64,000 nucleotides of DNA, taken from positions 62,001-126,000 of the forward strand of contig JBJOFF010000002.1 in assembly GCA_046048895.1 (NCBI GenBank), in the 5' to 3' direction. The translations under genes were made by a program, and so were the position numbers. The notes under the pieces were generated by a model that was given only the letters and a program-made list of their open reading frames with translations, searched no databases and had not been told where the DNA came from. Within the stretch, counting starts at the first letter, position 1. Each line of letters begins with the position of its first letter. Shown piece after piece: positions 42,594 to 51,955 of the stretch. The stretch comes from ZLKRG08 sp046048895 (lineage in GTDB: Bacteria; Actinomycetota; Actinomycetes; Nanopelagicales; Nanopelagicaceae).

Positions 42594-44686
42594 AGAAGTT
42601 GATAGCTTTGACAGTTTTGGCTTTAACTTTTTTAGGAAATACTGCGCTAGCCGAGGATTTAACTTCTTTAGCTAGACCAACTATTCGAGGTGGCGCGGCT
42701 GACTCGCAAATATATTTTGTGATGACTGATAGGTTTTTTAACGCAGACCCAAGCAATGATGAGGCTGGTTTAACTGGTTTTCCGGCCGTAACTGGATATG
42801 ACCCAGCAGATATTGGCTATTTTCATGGCGGAGACTTGCAGGGGCTAACTTCGAAATTGGATTACATCCAAGGGCTTGGTTTTAATTCAATTTGGATTAC
42901 CCCTCCAGTTAAGCAGCGATATGTTCAAGGTGATTCTGCGGCTTATCACGGATATTGGGGACTCGATTTCACGACTATTGATCCTCATCTTGGCACGGAA
43001 GCAGATTTTAAGAACTTTGTCGCAGAAGCCCACAAGCGCAACATGAAAGTAATCGTAGATATCGTAATAAATCATACAGGCGATGTAATCAGATACAAAG
43101 GCGATGTTTATAGCTATTCCGAAATGTCAGAGTACCCATACAAGGATTGCAGTGGCAAGAAGTTTGATTTGAATAAATATATTGGGAAGTCAAACTTTCC
43201 AAAACTTTGTGCTGAGAAATCATTTCCGGTGCCACCAACAGTAAGTGAAAAAAATAAGAACATTAAAGCTCCCGCATTCTTAAACGACATAACAAATTAT
43301 CACAACAGAGGAGATTCAACTTTTAGTGGTGAATCTTCTACTTTTGGAGATTTCTTTGGCTTGGATGATACCTTTACTGAGAAGCCAGCAGTAATCGCAG
43401 GCTGGACCAAAGTTTGGCAAGACTGGATTACTAAATTTGATATTGATGGTTATCGTATAGATACTGCGAAACATGTAAATTCAGAATTTTGGAAGGTATT
43501 TTTACCAGCAGTAATAAAGACTGCTAAATCAGTTGGAAAGAGTTCATTTCCAATTTATGGTGAGGTTTGGGATACAGATCCTAATTACTTGGCAAAATAT
43601 GTAACTGAATATAAATTCCCTGGCGTACTTGATTTTGCATTCCAGGCTGCCGCATCAAAATATGCAACTTATGGCAACGGCGAACGCGATTTGCTAGATA
43701 TTTTCAATCAAGACGACTTATATACAACGGCAACCACTAGTGCTTATGGCTTGACAACCTTTTTGGATAATCACGATATGGGTCGCATTGGGATGTTTCT
43801 GCAAGGAAATACCGAAGCAACGCCAGCGCAACTGGTCGAGCGAGCCAACTTTGCTAATGCTCTTTTGATATTACTTCGCGGAGGTCCTGCAACTTATTAT
43901 GGAGACGAGAAAGGAATGACTGGCACCGGCGGAGATAAAGCTGCACGTCAGGATATGTTCCCAACTCAAGTTCTAGATTGGCAGCAAGAGACTAGAATTG
44001 GTGGTGCACAAATTGGCACGAAGAGTGCATTTGATGAGACCAATCCAATTGAAATTAATCTCTCAGAATTGCAAAAACTAGCTGCAAAATATCCTGCACT
44101 TCGTTTGGGTACGCAGCAACTTAGGTATGCAAGCGATGGCTCATTTGCAGTAAGCCGCTATTTGAATAAAGAAGAATTCTTGGTGGCATTCAATGGCCGC
44201 GATGTCGAAGCCAAATTAAATCTAAATGTTTCTACCAGTAATTCAAAATGGAGCCAAATTTCAGGCAAAGCCAATGAAGTAAGCGTAAATGGCAAATTAG
44301 TTTCACTTAATCTTCTGCCGCGAAGCTGGGTGGTTCTCAAAGCTGAATCAGAATTTGTGCCTACATCCAAATTATCAATCAATTTAAATAAACCTATAGT
44401 AGATATTCGAACTTATGAGCAATACGTGGCTTTAACCGCAACAGTTCCAGGCACTGATTTTAACGAAGTTACTTTTGCGGTTCGCCAAAAGGGTAAGCCA
44501 TGGAGCATCGTGGGCACATCAGATCGTCGAATTTTGGGAGTTACTGGATTTAAAGATGGCCAATATCGGGTTTATTTGCACCAAGATAAATATAAAAAAG
44601 GTACTCAACTTGAGATTGTTGCCATTGCAGTTAACGCAAATGGCGAGAAAATTGCATCTAATCTGCAGAATTTCTTAATCAAGTAA
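42590..44686 (+). CDS. Secreted GH13 alpha-amylase family protein
   Basis: 698 residues from the ATG at 42590, beginning with the signal peptide MKKLIALTVLALTFLGNTALA. The barrel starts at QIYFVMTDRFFNADPSND. Catalytic residues are D291 (GYRIDTAKH), E325 (YGEVWDTD) and D396 (LDNHDMGRI). A beta domain (about 505-590) and a further C-terminal beta domain (about 595-698) follow. Likely releases maltodextrins from starch or glycogen outside the cell. Confidence 0.92.
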   Translation: MKKLIALTVLALTFLGNTALAEDLTSLARPTIRGGAADSQIYFVMTDRFFNADPSNDEAGLTGFPAVTGYDPADIGYFHGGDLQGLTSKLDYIQGLGFNSIWITPPVKQRYVQGDSAAYHGYWGLDFTTIDPHLGTEADFKNFVAEAHKRNMKVIVDIVINHTGDVIRYKGDVYSYSEMSEYPYKDCSGKKFDLNKYIGKSNFPKLCAEKSFPVPPTVSEKNKNIKAPAFLNDITNYHNRGDSTFSGESSTFGDFFGLDDTFTEKPAVIAGWTKVWQDWITKFDIDGYRIDTAKHVNSEFWKVFLPAVIKTAKSVGKSSFPIYGEVWDTDPNYLAKYVTEYKFPGVLDFAFQAAASKYATYGNGERDLLDIFNQDDLYTTATTSAYGLTTFLDNHDMGRIGMFLQGNTEATPAQLVERANFANALLILLRGGPATYYGDEKGMTGTGGDKAARQDMFPTQVLDWQQETRIGGAQIGTKSAFDETNPIEINLSELQKLAAKYPALRLGTQQLRYASDGSFAVSRYLNKEEFLVAFNGRDVEAKLNLNVSTSNSKWSQISGKANEVSVNGKLVSLNLLPRSWVVLKAESEFVPTSKLSINLNKPIVDIRTYEQYVALTATVPGTDFNEVTFAVRQKGKPWSIVGTSDRRILGVTGFKDGQYRVYLHQDKYKKGTQLEIVAIAVNANGEKIASNLQNFLIK

Positions 44687-45481
44687 CCAAAAGTCAAAAG
44701 CGTTCGATATCTGCTTTGCCCAGGCTCTCTCGTTGTGCCCAGCGCCACGATAAACCGTACTCTTAAAGTTGGTACTCCAACCAAACTTTCTCATTAATTG
44801 ATCAGCATAATCTTGGTCATATCTATAAGTACTATCTAATTTTTGATCTCCACGGCTCATCCAAACTTTATGTTTTCCAGGCTTTGGTAAATCAATTAAT
44901 ACATGATCAACCAAAGGCTTACCGCCTATGACCCAATGGGGTGAAAATGCTAGAGCTGTAGCAAAAAAGTCTTTTCTAATTCCTAATGCATTTAAAGTTG
45001 CTAAGCCACCCATGCTTGATCCAACCATTGCAGTATTTTCAAAGGTGGGCTTAAAGTTTAAGAATTCCGTAATTGTGGGAACAATTTCTTCGGCGATCAA
45101 TTGCTGGTATTTATTTCCTTGTAAGTCATCAACATTAAGTTCAGTTTCAACTAATGGTTTTACTGAGGATTGGAATGCGCTCTGAGGTGTTAGATCTTTT
45201 GCTCGCCCAAGTGGGTTCTCTCTTGTGCTGGAGTGAAAGACTCCAATGATTGCCGGTGGCGTTAAACCATGTTTTTCGAAGACCTTGATGGCATTTTGCG
45301 CCATGCGCCAGGTAAATCTTCTGGTAGCAGTTCTTGGGTCGAAGATATTTTGGCCATCATGAGCAATTAACAGATGGGTTGGACGCTGTGGCGCCCAAAA
45401 ATCAACCAAACGACCGTCAAAGCTGACTCGGTGAACTAGTCCAGGAACATTTCTTACTTGGAAATGCGAAATCTCCTTCAT
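44675..45481 (-). CDS. Putative esterase (Fes/esterase D-like alpha/beta hydrolase)
   Basis: 268 residues. The nucleophile elbow GSSMGGLATLNALG, LIAHDGQNIFDP near residue 38 and the terminal GAGHNERAWAKQ (catalytic His) match the enterochelin-esterase/esterase D fold. No signal peptide. It converges with the amylase gene by 12 bp. Substrate unknown; a link to carbohydrate esters is only suggested by position. Confidence 0.82.
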   Translation of the reverse strand: MKEISHFQVRNVPGLVHRVSFDGRLVDFWAPQRPTHLLIAHDGQNIFDPRTATRRFTWRMAQNAIKVFEKHGLTPPAIIGVFHSSTRENPLGRAKDLTPQSAFQSSVKPLVETELNVDDLQGNKYQQLIAEEIVPTITEFLNFKPTFENTAMVGSSMGGLATLNALGIRKDFFATALAFSPHWVIGGKPLVDHVLIDLPKPGKHKVWMSRGDQKLDSTYRYDQDYADQLMRKFGWSTNFKSTVYRGAGHNERAWAKQISNAFDFWLLD

Positions 45482-45486
45482 GATGA

Positions 45487-45493
45487 AACACTA
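45487..45493. promoter_or_regulatory. Superimposed divergent -10 boxes (esterase and photolyase)
   Basis: Minus TAGTGT (45488-45493) is 6 nt from the esterase ATG; plus AACACT (45487-45492) is 6 nt from the photolyase GTG. The plus box is a weak match. The two genes start only 17 bp apart. Confidence 0.45.
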
Positions 45494-45498
45494 GCACT

Positions 45499-46824
45499 GT
45501 GAAGCGAAACATTATGTGGTTCCGTCGAGATTTACGTCTTGGCGATAATCCTGCCTTGCTGGCAGCGATTGAGAATGCAGATGAAATTGTTCCTCTTTTC
45601 ATTTTGGATCCGAATCTAATTAAACAAGCGGGCAGTAAGAGATTGGCATATTTAGCCAATTCATTAAGAGCTCTTGATAAATCTTTAAATGGATGTCTGC
45701 ACGTAGTAGTCGGTGATCAAGTCGAAGTCTTAAAAAGTTACCAAGCTGCAGAGGTCCATATTTCAAAAGAGTACGAACCATATGGCGCAGCAAGAGATAA
45801 GCGAGTACTTGAATCCGGAATAAATTTAATAGAAACCGGAAGCCCATATGCTGTTGCACCAGGCAGAGTTCGTAAACCCGACGATACCAACTATCGTGTT
45901 TATACACCTTTCTATAAAGGCTGGATGGCGCATGGCTGGCGGGATCCCGTATCTGCGCCACGAGAAATTAATGCCGTTAAACCAAATTCTGAACAAAGAG
46001 CATTTCCGGAATGGAAAACTGATCTTGAGATCCCACTAGCCGGTGAGGCGGTAGCGCTAGATAGATTTGAATGGTTTAAAAAGAATGCGCTAAATCAATA
46101 TGATGAAATGCGAAATATGGCAGATATCGATGGAACTAGTCGTATGAGCGCGCATTTAAAGTTTGGTGAAGTACATCCGCGCACTTTGTTAAAAGGATTG
46201 AATGCGACTAAAGCTCACGACACATTCCGAAAAGAAATTGCTTGGCGTGAATTTTACGCAGATGTGCTCTTTCATAATCCGCACACAATAGATGGCTACT
46301 ACACAGAGCGCTTTGAGAAGATGCGCTATGAAGAGCCTGGAGATAATTTCAAAGCTTGGTGCGAGGGTAAAACCGGATATCCATTTGTTGATGCTGCAAT
46401 GCGCCAACTTCTAACAACAGGCTGGATGCACAATCGAACCCGTATGGTGGTGGCTTCTTTCTTAGTTAAAGACTTGCATATCGAATGGCAGCACGGAGCT
46501 AATTTCTTCATGGAGCATTTAGTTGATTACGACCCAGCGAGCAATTCACATGGTTGGCAGTGGACTGCCGGATGCGGCACAGATGCCTCGCCTTACTACC
46601 GAGTTTTTAATCCAATTGAGCAGGGCAAGAAGTTTGATCCAAATGGTGATTACATTAGAAAATTTATTCCAGAGCTTAAAGATGTGCCTACTGAATTAAT
46701 TCACGAACCTGGGTTGGCTTATATAAATCCGATTGTGGACCATAAAGTTGAGCGGGTAGAAGCGCTGGCGCGCCTAGAAGAGATTAAAGAAATTAAAGGA
46801 TTTTTACCCGAACCACAAGCCTGA
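45499..46824 (+). CDS. phr: Deoxyribodipyrimidine photolyase
   Basis: 441 residues of the class I photolyase/cryptochrome family, GTG start. The N-terminal antenna domain begins NIMWFRRDLRLGDNPAL. The FAD domain has RMSAHLKFGEVHPR, WREFYADVLF, WMHNRTRMVVASFLVKDLHI and DYDPASNSHGWQWTAGCGTDASPYYRVFNP. The conserved FAD-binding Arg/Asp and active-site Trp positions are present. It repairs UV dimers using light, as expected in sunlit water. Confidence 0.94.
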   Translation: MKRNIMWFRRDLRLGDNPALLAAIENADEIVPLFILDPNLIKQAGSKRLAYLANSLRALDKSLNGCLHVVVGDQVEVLKSYQAAEVHISKEYEPYGAARDKRVLESGINLIETGSPYAVAPGRVRKPDDTNYRVYTPFYKGWMAHGWRDPVSAPREINAVKPNSEQRAFPEWKTDLEIPLAGEAVALDRFEWFKKNALNQYDEMRNMADIDGTSRMSAHLKFGEVHPRTLLKGLNATKAHDTFRKEIAWREFYADVLFHNPHTIDGYYTERFEKMRYEEPGDNFKAWCEGKTGYPFVDAAMRQLLTTGWMHNRTRMVVASFLVKDLHIEWQHGANFFMEHLVDYDPASNSHGWQWTAGCGTDASPYYRVFNPIEQGKKFDPNGDYIRKFIPELKDVPTELIHEPGLAYINPIVDHKVERVEALARLEEIKEIKGFLPEPQA

Positions 46825-46843
46825 TAACCTACGCCTGCTTAAC

Positions 46844-46925
46844 GGTAGATTGCCCGAGCGGCCAATGGGAGCGGACTGTAAATCCGCCGGCTCTGCCTTC
46901 GAAGGTTCAAATCCTTCATCTACCA
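46844..46925 (+). tRNA. tRNA-Tyr (GTA)
   Basis: Acceptor arms GGTAGAT and ATCTACC pair fully, the anticodon loop is CTGTAAA, and the T arm is GAAGGTTCAAATCCTTC. A long variable arm (class II) fits bacterial tRNA-Tyr. The 3' CCA is not encoded (ACA follows ATCTACC). Confidence 0.95.
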
Positions 46926-46933
46926 CAAGCGTT

Positions 46934-46962
46934 AAAAGCGCCACTGATAGTGGCGCTTTTTT
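46934..46962 (+). terminator. Rho-independent terminator after tRNA-Tyr
   Basis: AAAAGCGCCAC and GTGGCGCTTTT, 11-bp stem, 5-nt loop TGATA, followed by a T run. Confidence 0.92.
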
Positions 46963-46973
46963 CATTTGAGGCA

Positions 46974-46979
46974 TAGTTT
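46974..46979 (+). promoter_or_regulatory. Leaderless -10 of the class V aminotransferase
   Basis: TAGTTT, 6 nt before the ATG at 46986. Confidence 0.5.
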
Positions 46980-46985
46980 TCAGGC

Positions 46986-48182
46986 ATGGCCTATGACGTT
47001 AATCGAATTAGAAAAGAATTTCCTTCTTTGGATTCAGGTATTGCATTCTTTGATGGACCCGGAGGTTCGCAAGTACCAAGATCTGTTGGTGAGGCAATGG
47101 CCAAAGCAATCACCCAGCCAACTTCGAATAGAAATACGGTAACCATTTCAGAACAGAATGCAGAAGATTGCGTTCAAGCTTATCGAAATGCGGTGGCAGA
47201 TTTATTAAATTGTGATCCTAAGGGCGTTATCTATGGCCGCAGTTGGACGCAATTAACTTATGACATGTCGCGTAACTTGGCTAAAAGTTGGGGACCGGGC
47301 GATGAGATTATTGTTACTCGCATTGATCACGATTCAAATATTCGACCATGGATTCAAGCAGCTGAATCAAAAGGCGCAACTGTTAAGTGGGCGGAATTTG
47401 ATGTAGAAACTGGCGAACTTCCAGTTGAAGCAATTTCTTCGCTATTAACGAATAAAACTAAGTTCGTAGCTTGCACGGGTGCTGCAAATACTTTGGGAAC
47501 ACGTCCAGATATTGCAGCAATTGCTAAAGCAGTACATGCTGTTGGCGCGCTATTTTTAGTAGATGCGGTGCACCTAACACCACATGCGGCGATTGATTTT
47601 AAAGCGATTGGTGCTGATTTTATCGGCTTCTCTTCCTACAAGATATTTGGACCTCACTGCGGAACCATGGTTGCTGATCCTGCGCTCTTAGAAACTATTA
47701 AAAACGATAAATTAGCTCCGTCTACTACGGTAGTTCCAGAGCGATTTGAATTCGGAACGTTGCCGTATGAAATTATGGCTGGCGTTAGCGCTTCCATAGA
47801 TTTCATTGCCGGAATGGATCACGAAGCGACTGGAACTCGTAGAGAACGTATCGTTAAATCAATGGCCGCTTTAGAGCAGTACGAGCATCCACTTTTTGAG
47901 TATCTGGAAAGAGAGATCAAGGGATTGCCTGGTGTAACTACTTATGGCCACGCAAAACACCGCACTCCAACGCTCTACTTTAATTTTGCGGGTAAAGATT
48001 CAGTTGAAATCTATAAGCACCTTGCAAAGTTGAAAGTTAATGCACCAGCGCACAATTTCTATGCTTATGAAGCCTCACACAAGTTGGGATTAGGAGATAA
48101 AGGTGCGATGAGAGCTGGGCTGGCACCATATTCAACAAAAGAAGATATCGATAGGTTGGTTGACGGGCTAAAGAGCTTTTAA
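46986..48182 (+). CDS. Class V aminotransferase, cysteine-desulfurase-like (TIGR01976 type)
   Basis: 398 residues. It opens VNRIRKEFPSLDSGIAFFDGPGGSQVPRSV, has IVTRIDHDSNIRPWIQAAE, and the PLP Lys K219 in GFSSYKIFGPHCG. It resembles the cysteine-desulfurase-like family TIGR01976, whose substrate is not established. No suf or isc genes are adjacent. Its 3' end overlaps pntB convergently by 15 bp. Confidence 0.82.
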   Translation: MAYDVNRIRKEFPSLDSGIAFFDGPGGSQVPRSVGEAMAKAITQPTSNRNTVTISEQNAEDCVQAYRNAVADLLNCDPKGVIYGRSWTQLTYDMSRNLAKSWGPGDEIIVTRIDHDSNIRPWIQAAESKGATVKWAEFDVETGELPVEAISSLLTNKTKFVACTGAANTLGTRPDIAAIAKAVHAVGALFLVDAVHLTPHAAIDFKAIGADFIGFSSYKIFGPHCGTMVADPALLETIKNDKLAPSTTVVPERFEFGTLPYEIMAGVSASIDFIAGMDHEATGTRRERIVKSMAALEQYEHPLFEYLEREIKGLPGVTTYGHAKHRTPTLYFNFAGKDSVEIYKHLAKLKVNAPAHNFYAYEASHKLGLGDKGAMRAGLAPYSTKEDIDRLVDGLKSF

Positions 48183-49553
48183 CGCGCTAACAACTTTAGA
48201 TAGTGATGCTTTAGCATCACCAAAGAGCAAAGTTGTTTTTGGATCGTAAAGCAATTCATTTTCAATTCCGGCAAAACCTGGTCGCATTGAACGTTTTAAG
48301 AAGATGATGTTTGCAGCTTGATCAACATCCAAGATTGGCATGCCATAGATTGGTGCGCCTGGAGTAGTTTTAGCTGCAGGATTTACCACGTCATTAGCAC
48401 CAACGACTAACGCCACATCAGTCTGACCGAATGTTGGATTAACATCTTCCATTTCCACTAATTGCTCGTAAGGAACATTGGCTTCTGCAAGTAGCACGTT
48501 CATATGACCTGGCATGCGACCCGCAACTGGATGAATACCGTAGGCAACGTCGATTCCTTTGGCGGTCAACAAATCTGCCATTTCGCGAATTGTGTGTTGA
48601 GCCTGCGCAACTGCTAAGCCATAACCAGGAACGATTACTACTCGACGTGCATAATTAAGCAAAATTGCTACGTCATCTGGTGAACCACTTCTAACTGGGC
48701 GTGATTCTTGTTCGCCACTTCCAGCAACTGCTTTAGCAGTGAAAGCGCCAAAGAGAGTTCCCATAACAGAGCGACCCATCGCTACTGCCATTAATCGAGT
48801 CAAGATAGTTCCAGATGCGCCAACCAAGGTTCCAGCCACAATCAACAAGATATTCTCTAGTACATATCCGCTTGCAGCCACAGTTAAACCGGTAAAAGCA
48901 TTTAAAAGCGAGATCACAATAGGCACATCCGCGCCGCCCACTGGTAGCACAAATAACACGCCAAAAATCAAGGAAAGCAGAGCAAGGAGTTCAAGCAAGC
49001 CATTACCGCCTTGAACGATTACTAATCCAGCGTTTACAAAAATGCCAATTAATGTTGCAGCAATAACAAATCTGCCGCCAGGGAAAACCACTGGGCGAGT
49101 AGTCATTAGCTCTTGCAACTTTAGGAAAGTGACAATTGAACCGCTAAAGGAGATGCAACCTACGACTACCGTGAAAACCGTAGCGATAACAGCCAGTGTC
49201 GATGCGGAATCACCAAGATTTAAATATTCAACAATGGCAACTAGTGCTGCCGCGCCGCCACCAACGCCATTAAATAACGCAACCATTTGTGGCATCTGAG
49301 TCATTTGAACCATACGCGCAGCAGGTACTCCAAATGCCACGCCAATTAGCAATGCACCAAGTATCCAAGGAAGATTCTTTAGCGAACCTTCGTCGCTCTT
49401 GTAAAAGAAGACTACAAATGTTGCGACACCCGCACCAATCGCGCCAATTACATTTCCGCGTCGTGCACTCTTTGGAGACGAAAGACCTTTAAGTGCGAGA
49501 ATAAAAGCTACTGCCGATAACAGGCCAAGTAAGTCATAGAGGTTTCGGTTCAT
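48168..49553 (-). CDS. pntB: NAD(P) transhydrogenase subunit beta
   Basis: 461 residues. About eight membrane helices are followed by the NADP-binding domain III (IVPGYGLAVAQAQHTIREMADLL, HPVAGRMPGHMNVLLAEA, VGANDVVNPAAKTTPGAPIYGMPIL). It exchanges hydride between NADH and NADP+ coupled to proton entry, making NADPH. Third gene of pntA1-pntA2-pntB. Confidence 0.96.
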   Translation of the reverse strand: MNRNLYDLLGLLSAVAFILALKGLSSPKSARRGNVIGAIGAGVATFVVFFYKSDEGSLKNLPWILGALLIGVAFGVPAARMVQMTQMPQMVALFNGVGGGAAALVAIVEYLNLGDSASTLAVIATVFTVVVGCISFSGSIVTFLKLQELMTTRPVVFPGGRFVIAATLIGIFVNAGLVIVQGGNGLLELLALLSLIFGVLFVLPVGGADVPIVISLLNAFTGLTVAASGYVLENILLIVAGTLVGASGTILTRLMAVAMGRSVMGTLFGAFTAKAVAGSGEQESRPVRSGSPDDVAILLNYARRVVIVPGYGLAVAQAQHTIREMADLLTAKGIDVAYGIHPVAGRMPGHMNVLLAEANVPYEQLVEMEDVNPTFGQTDVALVVGANDVVNPAAKTTPGAPIYGMPILDVDQAANIIFLKRSMRPGFAGIENELLYDPKTTLLFGDAKASLSKVVSALKAL

Positions 49554-49834
49554 TACTTCTTACCTTTGAACATTTCTAGCATGCGATCTGTTACCACAAA
49601 GCCGCCCACCATATTTATAGTGGCCAGTACCACCGCAATTAATCCGAGGATAAGTTCTAGACCACCTTCAGCATGGCCAGCAACCAAGATAGCGCCAACC
49701 AAGATGATTCCGTGAATTGCATTTGCACCTGACATCAAAGGCGTATGCAATGTAGTTGATACTTTAGAAACCACCTCAAAACCAACGAAAACCGCCAATG
49801 TAAAGATGGCTAATAGCGCTAAGCCATTGCTCAT
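49553..49834 (-). CDS. pntA2: NAD(P) transhydrogenase subunit alpha, membrane part
   Basis: 93 residues with three membrane helices, containing VSTTLHTPLMSGANAIHGIILVG, the conserved proton-channel segment. It corresponds to the C-terminal membrane part of E. coli PntA as a separate polypeptide, the three-subunit arrangement. It overlaps pntA1 by 4 bp. Confidence 0.95.
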   Translation of the reverse strand: MSNGLALLAIFTLAVFVGFEVVSKVSTTLHTPLMSGANAIHGIILVGAILVAGHAEGGLELILGLIAVVLATINMVGGFVVTDRMLEMFKGKK

Positions 49835-50946
49835 GAATTTCTCCTTACGCCGTTATGAGTTAGCGCCGAAGCGTTAACAATTTCATCTTCAAAATCAATG
49901 TTTAATGCCACATTTTCGCCCTCTTTTGCTGGCGAGGTAATTAGCGTCAATAGATTTAATAGATTACGTGAATAGAGGCTAGATGCGTGAAAAGGTAGTG
50001 AGCTAGGTACATCCTTACCGCCCCAAATAATCACACCACCTTTAGTCGTAACAATCTCTCCGGCGACAGATCCTTCAACGTTGCCGCCAGTTTCTGCAGC
50101 TAAATCAACAATCACTGAACCTGGAGCCATTGCATCAACCATGCTCTTCGTCATCAAACGTGGCGCAGTTCTTCCAGGAACTGCTGCGGTAGTAATTACG
50201 ACATTAGATTTTGCAATATATGGTGTAAGTAAATCCTGTTGTTGTTTTGCACGCTCTTCGGTCATCTCTCTTGCATAACCACCAGCGCCAGCTAGCGATT
50301 CAAGATTTAAATCGATAAATGCCGCACCCATAGATTTGACTTCATCGGCTGAAGAGGGCCTAACGTCATAGGCACTAACTACTGCGCCTAAGCGTCTTGC
50401 GGTTGCAATTGCTTGCAATCCCGCGACTCCCGCACCAAGCACTAGAACTTGTGCAGGAGTTACAGTTCCCGCCGCTGTCATCAGCAAGGGAAAGAATCTT
50501 GGACTTAGTTCCGCGCCTATCAATGCGGCTTTGTAACCAGCACATAGCGCTTGCGATGTTAGGGCATCCATAGATTGTGCACGTGAAATGCGAGGTACTA
50601 GCTCCATTGAAAAAGAGGTCGCACCTGCTTTTGCCAGAGCATCAATATTCTCAATGGATGTAGTCGGGGATAGGAAAGATATGGTAACTGCACCAGTTTT
50701 AAGTGCGGCTGTTTGGGCCGGCGTGAGAGGTTGAACTGAAAGGATTACATCTGCATCTTTCAATACCTCGTTCGCAATTTTCGCTCCGGCAGCTTCGTAG
50801 TCATTATCAGTAGCTTGAGCATAAATTCCAGCTCCGCTTTCAATAATTACTTCATAACCAAGCTTGGTGAATTTACTAATTACATCTGGAACGAGCGCCA
50901 CGCGCTTCTCGCCAGCCTTGATTTCTTTCGGGACTGCTACACGCAT
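49831..50946 (-). CDS. pntA1: NAD(P) transhydrogenase subunit alpha, NAD-binding part
   Basis: 371 residues, domain I: RVAVPKEIKAGEKRVALVPDV, then VLVLGAGVAGLQAIATARRLGAVVSAYDVRP (NAD fold) and VIVDLAAETGGNVEGS. Soluble NAD-binding partner of PntA2/PntB. A leaderless -10 TACATT (50953-50958, minus) lies 6 nt upstream. Confidence 0.95.
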   Translation of the reverse strand: MRVAVPKEIKAGEKRVALVPDVISKFTKLGYEVIIESGAGIYAQATDNDYEAAGAKIANEVLKDADVILSVQPLTPAQTAALKTGAVTISFLSPTTSIENIDALAKAGATSFSMELVPRISRAQSMDALTSQALCAGYKAALIGAELSPRFFPLLMTAAGTVTPAQVLVLGAGVAGLQAIATARRLGAVVSAYDVRPSSADEVKSMGAAFIDLNLESLAGAGGYAREMTEERAKQQQDLLTPYIAKSNVVITTAAVPGRTAPRLMTKSMVDAMAPGSVIVDLAAETGGNVEGSVAGEIVTTKGGVIIWGGKDVPSSLPFHASSLYSRNLLNLLTLITSPAKEGENVALNIDFEDEIVNASALTHNGVRRNS

Positions 50947-50952
50947 GTAGCA

Positions 50953-50958
50953 AATGTA
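50953..50958 (-). promoter_or_regulatory. Leaderless -10 of pntA1
   Basis: TACATT on the minus strand, 6 nt before the ATG; the only gap between argF and pntA1 is about 30 bp. Confidence 0.5.
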
Positions 50959-50978
50959 CTCAACACAAGGGTTGGATA

Positions 50979-51920
50979 CTAGATACGACCCTTTAACTCT
51001 CCACGTGTTAAGTGGTAGAGCAGCGCTTGAATGGTGGTGCGACGATGAAAAGCTTCGCGCCAGATTACAGATTTTGCGCCATCAATCACTTTTGCTTCGA
51101 CCTCTTCACCGCGATGTGCAGGTAAACAATGCATAAAGATTGAATCTTTTGCAGTTTGTGACATTAGAAACTCGGTAACTGCAAAAGGCGCTAGCACTTT
51201 CATCTTTTCATTTCTTTCAGATTCAGGATCACCCATAGACATCCAAACATCGGTGTAAACAACTGATGCATCTTTGGCGGCAACATTGGGATCGTTTGTT
51301 AATTCGATTGATCCACCTGACTCTTTTGCAATTTCTCTTGCCTTTGAAACTACCGCAGAATCTGGTGCCCATTTTCCTTCAGGAGTAGCGGCGACTACAT
51401 GCGCACCCATGATGGCGCCCATGATTAACCAAGCATGCGTCATATTGTTGCCATCACCAAAATATGAAAATTTTCGACCAGAAATATCTTTTCCAAATAC
51501 TTCTCGAATTGTTACCCAGTCTGCCAGCAATTGAGTTGGGTGATCATCGTCGGTCAAAGCATTAATCACGGGAATTGAAGAATTTGCGCCAAGTTCGTCT
51601 ACATCGGATTGCTTATAGGTACGAATAATAAAGGCATCGCAGAATCCGGAGATGATCTTTGCAGTATCAGCAATAGTTTCGCCGCGACCTAGTTGCAGCT
51701 CATCGCCACGAATAAAAATCGGAGTTCCGCCTAAATGTGCAGTTGCAGTCTCGGATGCCAGGCGGGTGCGGGTCGAAGGTTTGGTCATATAAATAGCCAC
51801 AGTTTTATTACGCAAATGCTCGGCAGCCGAAAGTGGCGAATTTGCAAATTTGGCAGAGGTCTCTAGTAACAATTCGACATCATCACGTGACAAATCTGCG
51901 GTGCGTAGTAAGTCCTTCAT
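50979..51920 (-). CDS. argF: Ornithine carbamoyltransferase
   Basis: 313 residues. Carbamoyl-phosphate loop KPSTRTRLASE, HPTQLLADW, the ornithine-side motif (around SMGDPESERNEKM, a slight variant of SMG) and HCLPAHRGEEV are present. It makes citrulline in arginine synthesis. No other arg gene is in the window. Leaderless promoter upstream, divergent from the GH18 gene. Confidence 0.95.
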   Translation of the reverse strand: MKDLLRTADLSRDDVELLLETSAKFANSPLSAAEHLRNKTVAIYMTKPSTRTRLASETATAHLGGTPIFIRGDELQLGRGETIADTAKIISGFCDAFIIRTYKQSDVDELGANSSIPVINALTDDDHPTQLLADWVTIREVFGKDISGRKFSYFGDGNNMTHAWLIMGAIMGAHVVAATPEGKWAPDSAVVSKAREIAKESGGSIELTNDPNVAAKDASVVYTDVWMSMGDPESERNEKMKVLAPFAVTEFLMSQTAKDSIFMHCLPAHRGEEVEAKVIDGAKSVIWREAFHRRTTIQALLYHLTRGELKGRI

Positions 51921-51926
51921 CTGATA

Positions 51927-51932
51927 ATTCTA
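51927..51932 (-). promoter_or_regulatory. Leaderless -10 of argF
   Basis: TAGAAT on the minus strand, 6 nt before the argF ATG. Confidence 0.55.
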
Positions 51933-51942
51933 CCTGTAAAAG

Positions 51943-51948
51943 TAAACT
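51943..51948 (+). promoter_or_regulatory. Leaderless -10 of the GH18 gene
   Basis: TAAACT, 7 nt before the ATG at 51956, divergent from the argF box 10 bp away. Confidence 0.55.
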
Positions 51949-51955
51949 CCCACTT

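Noticed and set aside
51833..51955. Longer start for the GH18 protein
   Set aside because: It overlaps argF on the other strand, and the signal peptide begins at 51956 directly after a leaderless -10.
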